Of a DNA stretch of 64,000 bases, positions 8,426 to 17,161 are shown in pieces. The notes under the pieces were generated by a model. That model saw only the letters and a program-made list of their open reading frames with translations, was not told the DNA's origin and did not search any database. Numbering within the stretch: the stretch's first letter is position 1; the number at the start of each line of letters is the position of its first letter. The stretch comes from an uncultured SAR324 cluster bacterium. Its GTDB lineage: Bacteria > SAR324 > NAC60-12. Position numbers and translations under genes: made by a program. The stretch lies in contig CAJJCY010000002.1 in the NCBI GenBank assembly GCA_905182865.1, forward strand, positions 319,040 to 383,039, read 5' to 3'.

Positions 8426-9488
8426 GTGAAATACATACTCATCATAATCTACATCCTTCTTCTTTCTCCCCCTCTGTTTGGTAATTTTAACATTGTGGCA
8501 ATACTTTATAAATGGAAAACTGCTTCTGGTGTTCAGTGGAAAGAATTTGGGGATAAAGATATACACCCTCAATATAAAGGTGACGTTGAGAACGGGGAAC
8601 CAGATGGTCTAGGTATTATCATTAACACTAATAAAGGAAAGTATGTAGGGGAATGGAAGGATGGTAAAAAACAAGGTCAGGGGACATTCACTTATGGAAA
8701 AGGTAAATGGGAAGGAGAAAAGTATGAGGGAGAATTCAAGGATGGATATAGACATGGTCAAGGAACATACACTTGGTCTGATGGAAGAAAGTATGAAGGG
8801 CAATTCAAAGATGATAAACCAAATGGTCAAGGAACATACACTTGGTCTGATGGAGGAAAGTATGAAGGTGAATTTGAGGATGGGATAAAACATGGCCAAG
8901 GAACATACACTTCAATTAGGGGATACAAGTATGTAGGAGAGTGGAGAGAAAATAAATCTTGGAACGGAAAAGAATATGACGAAAACGGGAATGTCATAGG
9001 AAAATTTGTGAATGGGGTGAAGATAATTGTAGAACCAGTTGTGGTAGTTGATAAGAAACCTGTCGGTGGTAATTGATAAGAAACCTGCAGTGGTAATTGA
9101 TAAGAAACCTACGGTGGTAGTTGAGAAAAAACCTTCGGTGGTAATTGATAAGAAACCTGCGGTGGTGGTTGATAAGAAAAGACAAAATGGGGTTTTGTTT
9201 CGTCGTTGGGAAAATCTACAATGGAGGTGGTTCAGGAATGGTAATGAGAAAAAGGATAGAAAATATTTAGGGAATATTCGCAATGGAGGACCAAATGGAC
9301 AAGGAATCTTATTTTTCCCTGATGGAGACAAGTATGTCGGAAAATTCAAGGATGGGGAATATCATGGTCAAGGAACATACACTTTCCATGACGGAGCAAA
9401 GTATGTAGGGGAATTCAAGAATGGGAAAGTCTGGAACGGAACGGTCCACAACGGAAACCTCGAATATAAAATAGTGAAAGGAAAGTAA
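8426..9488 (+). pseudogene. Large secreted MORN-repeat protein with VVIDKKPA linker, one-base frameshift
   Basis: Start GTG at 8426 (VKYILIIIYILLLSPPLFG) aligns with the signal peptides of paralogues; an ATG 12 bases upstream is in frame. About five MORN units follow (YEGEFKDGYRHGQGTYTWSD type). An 8-residue repeat region, VVIDKKPA-like (9041-9180), comes next. Then come RRWENLQWRWFRNGNEKKD and three more MORN units (YVGKFKDGEYHGQGTYTFHD). The first linker repeat is 25 instead of 24 bases, which throws the frame to a stop at 9076. The second half stays open to 9488. Probably exported. The split could be an error, decay or slipped-strand variation. Confidence 0.75.
9041..9180 (+). repeat. Tandem 24-bp coding repeat
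   Basis: Units starting at 9041, 9066, 9090, 9114, 9138 and 9162, like GTGGTAATTGATAAGAAACC plus four bases, encode VVIDKKPx. Unit 1 has one extra base; the last is partial. Confidence 0.9.
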
Positions 9489-9500
9489 ATAAAATTATAA

Positions 9501-9560
9501 CCATCTAAAACCAATCCCATTTTCATCTTTGAGTAACCCCTCTAATTCTTCACAGTCAAC
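9501..9560 (+). repeat. Intergenic element, module T
   Basis: Starts 12 bp after the stop of the MORN gene and reads CTAAAACCAATCCCATTTTC then CTAATTCTTCACAGTCA. This shows that T is the native 3' tail of a MORN gene. Confidence 0.85.
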
Positions 9561-9857
9561 ACAAGTCTTCAAAGAGTGCATCAAGGTTCTCATCTGATTC
9601 ATTAGAGGTAAACAGAAAAGTAAATAATGGAATTACTTAATGTAAAACCAATACCCACAAGGAACTGGAAGGACAATAAAGATAGGAGGGAATTAGTAAA
9701 GGAGAGAGACTAGTTACTTTTCTTTTCCACTTAGACCCTAACATAGTATAATTATAAGGAAAGACTATAGAAAACGGGAAACATTAGTGCCTCTATCTTT
9801 GGAGTTTTTAAACTTGTGTGACTAAATTTAAAGATGTAGATATTTGTTGGAAGTAAA

Positions 9858-9893
9858 TACTATCTTGTTGTCAGGGGCAGATTTTGAAATGTG
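9858..9893 (+). pseudogene. Decayed tail of a small zinc-ribbon gene
   Basis: CTTGTTGTCAGGGGCAGATT resembles the 3' end of the genes at 10430-10627 and 11799-11990, which encode EPCCQGxVLK. No frame is left. The rest of 9561-9857 shows nothing I can name. Confidence 0.4.
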
Positions 9894-9917
9894 AAAAGAT
9901 TTGAAAGAACACTTAAC

Positions 9918-10279
9918 ATGAACACACCAATAAATCTTCAATCAAAATTTGAATTATTTACTGAACATTGGTCACCCAAAGTCATTGCTGAGATGAATGA
10001 TTATCAATTTAAATTGCAAAAATTAAAGGTGAGTTTATTTGGCATAATCATAAAGAGACTGATGAAGTTTTTCTTGTTATTGAAGGTTCTATGGGGATTG
10101 AATTCAAAGATAGGACAGTGGCATTAAAAAAAGGTGAAATGATTGTTATAAAGAAAGGTGAACAGCACAAACCTTTTGCATTTGAAGAATGTAAAGTTCT
10201 TATTGTTGAACCAAGAGGTGTTATTAATACTGGTGACTCAGGCGGGGATTTGACTTCTGAAAATGATGTTTGGATATAA
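9918..10279 (+). pseudogene. Cupin-domain protein, frameshifted
   Basis: Starts MNTPINLQSKFELFTEHWSP. Near 10027-10031 the frame must move by one base to read GEFIWHNHKETDEVFLVIEG, which holds the cupin metal motif (H-x-H with a downstream Glu). It continues as MGIEFKDRTVALKKGEMIVI and KKGEQHKPFAFEECKVLIVE, the second cupin motif with its His. This is typical of small mannose-6-phosphate isomerase-like cupins of about 120 residues. Substrate unknown. It heads a run of small plus-strand genes through 10627. Confidence 0.7.
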
Positions 10280-10288
10280 AAAGTGGAT

Positions 10289-10429
10289 ATGTCTGAAATT
10301 TCTGAAGAGAAAGATGATGAAAAATGGATTTGCACCATGTGTGAGAAGGAAAAATCATCTACTGATAAGAAACATTTTTTCCTCCATGAAGGTTTTGTAT
10401 GCTTAAGTTGTTGTGAAGGAGAAAACTAA
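10289..10429 (+). CDS. Small cysteine-rich protein, 46 aa
   Basis: MSEISEEKDDEKWICTMCEK, then FLHEGFVCLSCCEGEN. Two CxxC-type pairs suggest a single zinc site. Its TAA is followed without a gap by the ATG of the next small zinc-ribbon gene, so the two are probably translated together. Function unknown. Confidence 0.55.
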   Translation: MSEISEEKDDEKWICTMCEKEKSSTDKKHFFLHEGFVCLSCCEGEN

Positions 10430-10627
10430 ATGATTACTAATAATTTGGAAAGGAGTTTGTTAAAGCAACCAAGTTCCAATAATCACTCTAAAGGTAAGGT
10501 TTGTCCTTATTGTGGTCAGTCATCTCAAACTGTCTTTGTTCACGGTCACGAACAATGTGTCGTTTGTAAAACGAATGTAGAACCTTGTTGTCAGGGTCAG
10601 GTTTTAAAAAGTAGTAGGGATGGATAA
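10430..10627 (+). CDS. Small zinc-ribbon protein (CPYCGQSSQTV family)
   Basis: A 65-residue protein. A polar N-terminus is followed by CPYCGQSSQTVFVHGHEQCV, then VCKTNVEPCCQG. CPYC, QCVVC and the CC pair give a likely double zinc knuckle. A near-identical paralogue is on the minus strand at 11799-11990, and a decayed tail lies at 9858. Function unknown. It directly follows the 46-residue cysteine protein. Confidence 0.65.
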   Translation: MITNNLERSLLKQPSSNNHSKGKVCPYCGQSSQTVFVHGHEQCVVCKTNVEPCCQGQVLKSSRDG

Positions 10628-10873
10628 TGAAATTATCAGTATAGAACTAAATCATACCCTAATCCGATTCTATCATACTCACTGAATCTACCAGTTCTTT
10701 CCGTTTCTTATTTTACTTTATCCTTCTAAAGAATTCATCACAGGTTGCAGTTATGAGTTGTCTGATATATCCGTCTGTGATGATTTGATTCATCCACCCA
10801 ATCTGGTGGATCTATTTCCTTTCCTATATTCCTCCTTCTTAGTGAAATTTATTTACTGCATAAAGCTCTATAT

Positions 10874-11029
10874 ATGAAAGGTAATTATGAAATGTATTTG
10901 ACGGTTGAAATTACCAAAGTTTGGGACACTTGGAATAAATTTACTTAAGAAATGGAACCTGAAAGAGAAGCAGCAGGAATGAAGTTCATTTTCAAAGGTT
11001 GTGAAATGGACGAAAAAAGTGGTATATAA
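10874..11029 (+). pseudogene. Remnant of a small alpha/beta protein with in-frame stop
   Basis: MKGNYEMYLTVEITKVWDTW then a TAA, continuing in the same frame as EMEPEREAAGMKFIFKGCEM and ending DEKSGI. The pattern (strand, then W-x-x-W helix, then GMKF-type strand) recalls small ABM/DUF3764-like proteins. The rest of 10628-11111 shows nothing else except repeat B at 11068. Confidence 0.35.
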
Positions 11030-11067
11030 CCAGAGTGTTCCTCATATACTCACCCCCTGCAAGTCCT

Positions 11068-11102
11068 TTCGTTAGAGGAAGGTAGTGATTATTCTTCCAA
11101 TT
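11068..11102. repeat. Second repeat family (B), copy 3, inverted
   Basis: The minus strand reads TTGGAAGAATAATCACTACC TTCC, matching the core of 6985-7045. Confidence 0.45.
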
Positions 11103-11111
11103 AAACTAAGT

Positions 11112-11657
11112 TTATAGTTCTGTCTTATTTAAGTATCCACCTCTCCAAAGAAATATCATCATTATCACTATATAAGTTAATGTAATTAAAAAACCTCCAA
11201 ATAATTTATAACTAACCCAAACATCAAGGGTGAAATTGTAAGCAATTATTATATTTAAAAGACCTGAAATGAAAAATCCCAAAGACCAACCACGAGATAA
11301 TTTTTTCCAAACATTATCTGGTAGTATGATGGTCTTACCCATAATCATTTTTAGTAAATTTGTTCCACTAAAAAATTCAACACTCAAAAGTAATATAGAG
11401 AAAATCCAATTAATTACAGTTGGTCTCCAAAATAAAAATTCCTCATTTCTAAAAAATAATGTTGAACCTCCAAACAATAGAGATATACCAAAAACTATTT
11501 TAGTTTTTTTCGAAACCTTTTTTTCTATAAGATACTCTAAGCATACTTGGATAAAAAGACCTATGAGTAGTATTAAAGTCGCAAAAAATATATCACGAGT
11601 ATAAAAATAGGTTATTGTGAAAATTATTATTGGTAAGTATTCAATAATTTGTTTCAT
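11112..11657 (-). CDS. yciB: YciB/IspZ family inner-membrane septation protein
   Basis: A 181-residue protein with five or so membrane helices: FFPIIIFTITYFYTRDIFFA-like start, IFFATLILLIGLFIQVCLEY, ISLLFGGSTLFFRNEEF, WRPTVINWIFSILLL. The family-specific LPDNVWKKLSRGWSLGFFIS and YNFTLDVWVSYKLFG are clear. Members affect cell-envelope synthesis and septation in enterobacteria. Length fits the family (about 180). No operon partner, and no element copy adjoins it, so it may be part of the older backbone. Confidence 0.85.
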   Translation of the reverse strand: MKQIIEYLPIIIFTITYFYTRDIFFATLILLIGLFIQVCLEYLIEKKVSKKTKIVFGISLLFGGSTLFFRNEEFLFWRPTVINWIFSILLLSVEFFSGTNLLKMIMGKTIILPDNVWKKLSRGWSLGFFISGLLNIIIAYNFTLDVWVSYKLFGGFLITLTYIVIMMIFLWRGGYLNKTEL

Positions 11658-11798
11658 TTAAAAATTATCTCAATAAGATTGAATTAATTTTAATTAAAGA
11701 TTCAAAAATGTTTGTTGATATTAGAAATAATCATGAAAAGAATGGTAAATCTTGGAGTCCTATTAAACATCACTAAATTTAGAATTTGAGTAAAGTCA

Positions 11799-11990
11799 TT
11801 ATTCATCCCCACCACATTTTAAAACATGACCCTGACAACAAGGTTCTACATTCGTTTTACAAACTACACATTGTTCGTGACCGTGAACAAAGACAGTTTG
11901 AGATGACTGACCACAATAAGGACAAACCTTAACTTTAGAGAGATTATTGGAACTTGGTTGGGTTACTTTATTTCCATTGTATAATTCCAT
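11799..11990 (-). CDS. Small zinc-ribbon protein, paralogue of 10430-10627
   Basis: A 63-residue protein with the same core, CPYCGQSSQTVFVHGHEQCV and VCKTNVEPCCQG. Only the first 20 and last few residues differ (HVLKCGGDE). The opposite orientation and near identity point to a recent local duplication or transfer. Function unknown. Confidence 0.65.
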   Translation of the reverse strand: MELYNGNKVTQPSSNNLSKVKVCPYCGQSSQTVFVHGHEQCVVCKTNVEPCCQGHVLKCGGDE

Positions 11991-12275
11991 TCAGCTCACC
12001 CTAACTCATAATAAGAGAGATTACCTCCATATAATACAAAATGAAGATTATTAAAGAAACAAACCCCAATACGACCATAGTTATTTTATTCATCATTTAA
12101 ATCTATTCCCTCTCATCTAATTTAAAATTTCTTAACATTTACCCTTTAGAGATTTATCATTCACTATATTGGTTTATTGTCCTAATCTGAAGTATAATGT
12201 TCTCAATTATTCAATTACTATCACATTTTTGTAGTGAAAGATATAGTGGAATCCAAATATATCCTCAACTACAAC

Positions 12276-12325
12276 TCCCCCACTTCCTTGTAAAACAAAC
12301 CGATTGATGTTATTTATTGGGGTAG
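12276..12325 (+). repeat. Intergenic element, module P
   Basis: CCACTTCCTTGTAAAACAAA then CCGATTGATGTTATTTATTG, just upstream of the MORN gene at 12369. The rest of 11991-12275 shows nothing I can name. Confidence 0.85.
12288..12316 (+). promoter_or_regulatory. Predicted sigma70-type promoter in module P
   Basis: TTGTAA (12288-12293), 17-bp spacer, TATTTA (12311-12316). It should drive the two coupled MORN genes. Confidence 0.65.
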
Positions 12326-12368
12326 GGAAGTTGCCAGGAAGGCAGCGTGAATAATACAACCAAAAACA

Positions 12369-13328
12369 ATGAAACATCTACTCATCATCCTCTCAATTCT
12401 TCTTCTTTCTTTTCCTCTGATTGGTCAGGAAACGGGTCCTTTATCACTTCAAATTCATTCTGGTTTTGTTTGGAAAACTTTTGGAAAAGGTAAAGTTCAA
12501 CCAAAATACAAAGGAGAGATCTCAAATGGAACCCCTGAAGGACTTGGTGTTTTATCTTATCCATTTATTAATGGTAAAAGAGTGGTAGGTGAATGGAAAG
12601 AGGGTAAGGAGTGGAACACCGAACATTACAAAAAAGATGGGAAAGTCATTGGAAAATGGGTGAATGGGAAGTGGTTACTAAAGTGGGGGGTTTTGTGTGG
12701 AACTTTAGAGGAAGGGACAATGGTTTGGTTTGAGAAATGTTACGATGGTGTGGAAAGTAAATTTGTTGGGGATATTGAAAATATGAAACCAAATGGTCAA
12801 GGAACCTACATTTTTCATGATGGCAGAAAGTATGTAGGGGGATGGAAAAATGGAAAGGAACATGGCCAAGGAACCTTCACCTTTTCTGATGGGAAAAAAG
12901 GGGTAGGTGAGTTCAGAGAGAATAACCCTTGGAACATCACAACATACGACAAAGACGGAAACATCAGATGGAAAATAGTGAATGGAGTTAAGGTAGAAAA
13001 GGGAATACTTTTTAGGGATACACCTCGTTCAAAGTGGGAGAAAGGTGGGGAAAAGTGGTTTAGGTCAGGGGATGAGAAAACGCAGGCAATATATGAGGGA
13101 GAAATTTTGACTGGTGTCCCAGGTGGACAGGGGACCATCACTTTTCCTAGTGGCTCTAAGTATGTAGGGGGATTTAGGGATGGAAAAAGAACTGGTCAAG
13201 GAATAATGAATTATTCTCATGGAGGAAAGTACGTAGGGGAATTCTATGGAGGTGACCCTTGGAACGGAGTAGAATATAACAAAGACGGGAACATCATTGG
13301 AAAGTGGATGAATGGAGTAAGACAGTGA
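12369..13328 (+). CDS. Secreted MORN-repeat protein
   Basis: A 319-residue protein. The signal peptide MKHLLIILSILLLSFPLIGQ is followed by a conserved N-terminal block (VWKTFGKGKVQPKYKGEIS) and then MORN units such as FVGDIENMKPNGQGTYIF, YVGGWKNGKEHGQGTFTFSD and YVGGFRDGKRTGQGIMNYS. Three W-N-x-x-x-Y-x-K-D-G-N-I capping blocks show that it arose by internal duplication of a smaller MORN module. Likely periplasmic or exported; MORN repeats suggest protein or envelope contacts. The stop overlaps the ATG of the next MORN gene (TGATG), so translation is probably coupled. Confidence 0.85.
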   Translation: MKHLLIILSILLLSFPLIGQETGPLSLQIHSGFVWKTFGKGKVQPKYKGEISNGTPEGLGVLSYPFINGKRVVGEWKEGKEWNTEHYKKDGKVIGKWVNGKWLLKWGVLCGTLEEGTMVWFEKCYDGVESKFVGDIENMKPNGQGTYIFHDGRKYVGGWKNGKEHGQGTFTFSDGKKGVGEFRENNPWNITTYDKDGNIRWKIVNGVKVEKGILFRDTPRSKWEKGGEKWFRSGDEKTQAIYEGEILTGVPGGQGTITFPSGSKYVGGFRDGKRTGQGIMNYSHGGKYVGEFYGGDPWNGVEYNKDGNIIGKWMNGVRQ

Positions 13329-14062
13329 TGAAACATCTAATCATCATCCTCATTCCAATCCTTCTTGTTTCTTCTCCTGCGATTGGTCAGGAAACAGGTG
13401 TGTTGTTTCTTCGTGAAGTAAATGATAAATGGGGATGGTTTGAGGATGGTAATAAAGATAAAGATGCAAAATATATAGGAGAATTCAAGGATGGATTTTT
13501 TGAAGACAGACTACCAAATGGTCAAGGAACAATCACTTACCCAAATGGCAATAAGTATGTTGGGGAATGGAAGGATGGGCTACCAAATGGTCAAGGAAAA
13601 ATCACTTACCCAAATGGGAATAAGTATGCAGGTGTATTAAAGGATGGCGAAAAGAATGGACTAGGAACATTCACTTTTTCTGATGGAGAAAGGTATGTAG
13701 GAAAATTCAAGGATGGGAAATATCATGGTCAAGGAACACTGACTTCACCTGATGGATTAAAGTATGTTGGGGAGTACAAGGATGGGGAAAAGAATGGTCA
13801 AGGAACAGGAACTTGGTTTGATGGAAGTGAGTATGTAGGGGAATACAAGAATGGATATGAACATGGTCAAGGAACACTCACTATACCTGATGGAGGAAAG
13901 TATGTTGGGGAATGGAAGGGTGGAAAGAAAAATGCTCAAGGAACATGGACTTATTATAATGGAGACAAGTATGTTGGGGAATTCAAGGATGATGAACTTT
14001 GGAACGGAACAACATACGACAAAAACGGAAACATCTATTTAAAGTATGTGAATGGGAAATAG
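13328..14062 (+). CDS. Secreted MORN-repeat protein
   Basis: The start at 13328 overlaps the preceding stop and gives the family signal peptide MKHLIIILIPILLVSSPAIG; the frame is open 24 bases further up. At least eight MORN units follow, for example YVGEWKDGLPNGQGKITYPN and YVGEYKDGEKNGQGTGTW, ending with the cap LWNGTTYDKNGNIYLKYVNG. About 244 residues. Second gene of a coupled pair. No module T follows its stop, unlike the MORN gene ending at 9488. Confidence 0.85.
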   Translation: MKHLIIILIPILLVSSPAIGQETGVLFLREVNDKWGWFEDGNKDKDAKYIGEFKDGFFEDRLPNGQGTITYPNGNKYVGEWKDGLPNGQGKITYPNGNKYAGVLKDGEKNGLGTFTFSDGERYVGKFKDGKYHGQGTLTSPDGLKYVGEYKDGEKNGQGTGTWFDGSEYVGEYKNGYEHGQGTLTIPDGGKYVGEWKGGKKNAQGTWTYYNGDKYVGEFKDDELWNGTTYDKNGNIYLKYVNGK

Positions 14063-14165
14063 GATAAAACAATAACTCCCTCTAAATTGAACACCCACAA
14101 GAACAAAACCAATCATTACAAAGTCTATTCTCAAATTCATTATGTATGTAGGTTAATTCCTACTA

Positions 14166-14366
14166 ATGATTGTCACAATATTTTATGTAATAAAATCAAA
14201 CCCAACACCACCTACTCCAATCATTCACGAACACAAAATTGTTCAGAACATAATCCAACCTCCTAAAAGAGTTCTCGTTGAAAAGAAAATTTGCACCAGA
14301 ATTGATGGGTGTCCTGAGAAAAATGTAACTTGTCCAACTTGTGTGATTGATAAAGTTTGGGAATGA
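14166..14366 (+). CDS. Small membrane-anchored cysteine protein, 66 aa
   Basis: A short hydrophobic start (MIVTIFYVIK), a proline-rich stretch NPTPPTPIIHEHK, then KKICTRIDGCPEKNVTCPTC ending KVWE. Four cysteines in the last 25 residues could bind a metal. A decayed copy of its 3' end lies at 5353-5433, so the gene has been duplicated in this region. No family recognised. Confidence 0.5.
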   Translation: MIVTIFYVIKSNPTPPTPIIHEHKIVQNIIQPPKRVLVEKKICTRIDGCPEKNVTCPTCVIDKVWE

Positions 14367-14388
14367 TACATAATAAACACTATCTCAA

Positions 14389-14540
14389 ATGGTATTAAAA
14401 TTTAAGATATCAAATCTACCAAATGCGTTGTGTCCTGTCTGTAATAGACGAGCAAACGGTGGACTAAAAAACAGAATGTGGAATGTGATAATGTGGTTTA
14501 TTGTTCAGAAAGATATAGGAATATGAAGAATGAAAAATAG
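14389..14540 (+). pseudogene. Decayed small zinc-ribbon gene
   Basis: MVLKFKISNLPNALCPVCNR RA, then after a one-base shift NVECDNVVYCSERYRNMKNE. The two cysteine pairs suggest a former zinc ribbon. Weak evidence. Confidence 0.35.
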
Positions 14541-14789
14541 AGAATGATGGAAATTATTAATAGACATTAAAAGAAAGTTTAGGTATATTGACTTGGGTAA
14601 ATAGTTTACTCACACTTACAACATAAAGAGAAAACGTCAAAGAATGTGGATGTAGTGTAGTCAAGGAAAGTTAGGTGTAGACTGGTTCGTATGACTACGG
14701 ATACTCATGTCTCCCCTACGGCAACAGTCCTGCTTTAAAAACTCGCAAAATACTCCTGTACTTACATTCATACTTACCTGTAAATAAAA

Positions 14790-14865
<76 letters not shown>

Positions 14866-14930
14866 CTCAATAGTCAATAATATCAGTAGTTAAATCCAAA
14901 ATATTACTAACTTTAAAAGTCTCAAAAACA

Positions 14931-15007
14931 CTGCCAATTATTGCCAATATAGCCTAAATAGGGGTATAGGTCTTGCCCGTATTGCCAAATTACTGCCAAT
15001 TATTTAC
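14931..15007. other. TGCCAAT repeat cluster next to tRNA-Phe
   Basis: CTGCCAATTATTGCCAATAT and, 30 bp on, ATTGCCAAATTACTGCCAAT. These are four TGCCAA copies in two pairs, each pair spaced about one helical turn. The position, 66-142 bp beyond a tRNA 3' end, and the spacing resemble integrase arm-type sites. Confidence 0.5.
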
Positions 15008-15087
15008 CCCGTTCATCTCTTATAAAAAGTATTCTAAGGTAAAAATTAATTGGAGCATCAGTCTCTAATTTAGGAATTATTAAGAGA

Positions 15088-15120
15088 TGTGGATTTTACT
15101 TGGAGGGTGTCTGACTGTGA
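15088..15120 (-). repeat. Intergenic element, fragment
   Basis: GTGGATTTTACTTGGAGGGT then GTCTGACTGTGA, ending abruptly. It lies 23 bp beyond the stop of the minus-strand HxlR gene. Confidence 0.8.
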
Positions 15121-15142
15121 TTGGTATTAATATGCTTGTAAA

Positions 15143-15481
15143 TTATTTTAAACGGCTTCCCCATTCACAGAGTTGACCTAAGATTGGACCTAGCTCTTTT
15201 GCGTATTCAGTAAGGCTATATTCAACTCTTGGTGGAATTTCATTGTAGGCCACTCTAGTAACAAGGCCATCGACTTCAAGTTCACGTAACTGCTGGGTAA
15301 GCATCTTTTGTGTTATATTGGGGATGGATTTTTTTAGTTCCCCAAAGCGTAATGTCTGATCATACAACATATACAAGATTATGGTTTTCCACTTCCCACC
15401 AATAACATTAATAGCAGTCAAAAGAGGGGAGTCTAAAATATTTTCAGAATCTTTCTTTGTCATAGTCCGATTAGTTTCCAA
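15143..15481 (-). CDS. HxlR-family winged-helix regulator
   Basis: A 112-residue DNA-binding protein with SPLLTAINVIGGKWKTIILY, LRFGELKKSIPNITQKMLTQ and QLRELEVDGLVTRVAYNEIP PRVEYSLTEYA, the complete HxlR winged helix. Members sense aldehydes or redox stress and often control a divergent gene. Here hchA lies divergently 106 bp away, so control of the glyoxal/aldehyde protection gene is likely. An alternative start is the Met at residue 7. Confidence 0.85.
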   Translation of the reverse strand: METNRTMTKKDSENILDSPLLTAINVIGGKWKTIILYMLYDQTLRFGELKKSIPNITQKMLTQQLRELEVDGLVTRVAYNEIPPRVEYSLTEYAKELGPILGQLCEWGSRLK

Positions 15482-15587
15482 ATTGATACTTACTTACAAA
15501 TTAGTGGCTACTTGTTTTAAGATTTATTTTTTGCGATAGTATATATAATAAACCTAGTATATATTGTATACCATAGAAAGGAAACAC
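15482..15587. promoter_or_regulatory. Divergent HxlR-hchA control region
   Basis: Holds TACTTACTTAC close to the HxlR start and a repeated AGTATATA (in GATAGTATATATAATAAACC and TAGTATATATTG) close to the hchA start. The AT-rich repeats could be promoter and operator for both genes. Inferred from position only. Confidence 0.35.
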
Positions 15588-16435
15588 ATGATTAAGAAAA
15601 TATTGGGAATTGCTCCCAAGCTAAGAGATGATGGTTCATACAGTCCATCAAAAGTTGCTTTAAAATTAGCTGTCGCAGCTAAAACAGACTACACGAAAGT
15701 TTCATATGAAAAATATCAAGGTCAAAAATCTAAAATACTAGTCATTTGTACTGAACAAAAAGATATGCAGATGAAAAATGGTAAGAAGTTTTCAACTGGG
15801 AATCATCCTGTTGAAGCAATTTTACCTATGTTACATCTAAGAGATGCTGGATTTGAATTTAATATTGTTACACCTACTGGCAAACCTGTCGTTTTTGAAA
15901 TGTGGGCCTTTCCTGAAAAGATCAAAACGTAATAAATCTTTATAATGAATATGAAAAACAATTTGAAAAGCCAGGAAGCCTAAGAGACTTTGTTGAAAAT
16001 TCACTTGATGATGATCAATCTTATGCCGCTGTATTTGTACCGGGAGGACACGGAGCTATGCTTGGTATTCCAGAAGATCTAAATGTAGGGAAAGTTCTAC
16101 GTTGGGCACATAAAAAGGATTTATTTACTATTACACTATGTCACGGACCAGGGTCATTATTATCAACAAATTTGGATGAAAATGAGTTTATCTATAAAGG
16201 TTATCAAATGGCAGTCTTTCCTGACTCAGTAGATAAACAAACACCCTTGGTTGGATATTTACCAGGTCATATGCCTTGGAAGTTATGTGAAAAACTTACT
16301 GATTTAGGAGTCTCCATTATTAACAAAAAATCAGATAACTCCACCTGTATTGATAGAAAACTAATAACTGGTGCAAGTCCATTAGCCGCTAACGAACTAG
16401 GGAAATTAGTTGCCAATACTTTATTAAAAAATTAA
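15588..16435 (+). pseudogene. hchA: Hsp31-type protein deglycase/glyoxalase III, one-base frameshift
   Basis: DJ-1/PfpI family, close to E. coli HchA in length (about 280 residues if joined). Part one (15588-15932) contains TGNHPVEAILPMLHLRDAGF with the conserved Glu and stops after EMWAFPEKIKT. Moving the frame by one base near 15916 restores DQNVINLYNEYEKQFEKPGS and FVPGGHGAMLG. The rest is open through LCHGPGSLL (nucleophile Cys at about 16139) to the end. The HchA family removes or repairs methylglyoxal damage in the cytosol. Start ATG follows AAAGGAAACAC; an in-frame Met lies eight codons upstream. Confidence 0.85.
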
Positions 16436-16548
16436 GTAAGTAAAACATTTTCTTTGGGAGGGTAGGTGTATTGGGGGAAATGCCACTTTATTTCGTCATC
16501 GCTCCTTTTGGTGAGTAAAATATTTTACTTTTAATTCATTTATAACTT

Positions 16549-16612
16549 TATCTGACTGTGAAGAATTAGTGGGGGTTACTCACAGGAGATGATGGGGTTG
16601 GTTTTGGTGGAT
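16549..16612 (-). repeat. Intergenic element, module T
   Basis: TCTGACTGTGAAGAATTAGT then TTACTCACAGGAGATGATGG GG. A minus-strand gene remnant ends at 16620, immediately on the T side. Confidence 0.9.
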
Positions 16613-16619
16613 ATTGATA

Positions 16620-16716
16620 TTAACTTATAAACTTCAAATGACTTTTGCAATTTTCTCCACAATCAGAACTCCCAAAACCTTTAACAATTATTTTCCCTTT
16701 TTCATCTGATCAATAC
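16620..16716 (-). pseudogene. C-terminal remnant of an unknown gene
   Basis: The minus strand encodes SDEKGKIIVKGFGSSDCGEN then CKSHLKFIS and a stop, with no start upstream. Its stop abuts module T, as for intact genes here. Confidence 0.4.
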
Positions 16717-16838
16717 AAACCCATCAAAAATACTTGTTAGTTCAAGTTTTTATTATACAATGACACATGTTGTTTCGGAATGTTTTTACATTCAGTAGTT
16801 TATTAATTTAATCGTCACTAACTGGAAAGGATAAGATT

Positions 16839-17144
16839 ATGAAATATTTAATTTTCCTTATAATTCTGTTTTCTTCACCCTTATATGCAGTAGATTTGGT
16901 CTCTTCACAATATACATGCACGCATAAAGATAACGACCTTTTTAGGGAAGTTAAAATAATCTACAATGACCAGGGTTGTGAAGTAACCTACACTAAGGCA
17001 GTCGGAACTGTTAATGAAAAGACTAGAACTCTATGGAGAGCAAAAAATTCGATAGAATACTGCGATAATAAGGGTTATGCATTTGTTGAAGAAAAACTTC
17101 AACAAAAATTTGGATGGGTTTGTATTGATCAGAAGAACAATTAG
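16839..17144 (+). CDS. Secreted small protein, 101 aa
   Basis: Signal peptide MKYLIFLIILFSSPLYA followed by a periplasmic domain with YTCTHKDNDLFREVKIIYND, CEVTYTKAVG, LWRAKNSIEYCDNKGYAF and GWVC. Four or five cysteines probably form disulfides. The C-E-V-x-Y and LWRA-N-YC pattern resembles short secreted proteins annotated as hypothetical in many gammaproteobacteria. Function unknown. Convergent with the DUF1643 gene, with module T between them. Confidence 0.65.
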   Translation: MKYLIFLIILFSSPLYAVDLVSSQYTCTHKDNDLFREVKIIYNDQGCEVTYTKAVGTVNEKTRTLWRAKNSIEYCDNKGYAFVEEKLQQKFGWVCIDQKNN

Positions 17145-17161
17145 AAATTGAAGATATAATT

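Noticed and set aside
9041..9180. Possible CRISPR array
   Set aside because: The units are contiguous 24-bp coding repeats without spacers. The same applies to the roughly 123-bp repeats at 62950-64000.
8609..9349. Antisense ORFs opposite the MORN gene
   Set aside because: They arise from the regular codon pattern of MORN repeats, and the translated products look like low-complexity mirror images of them.
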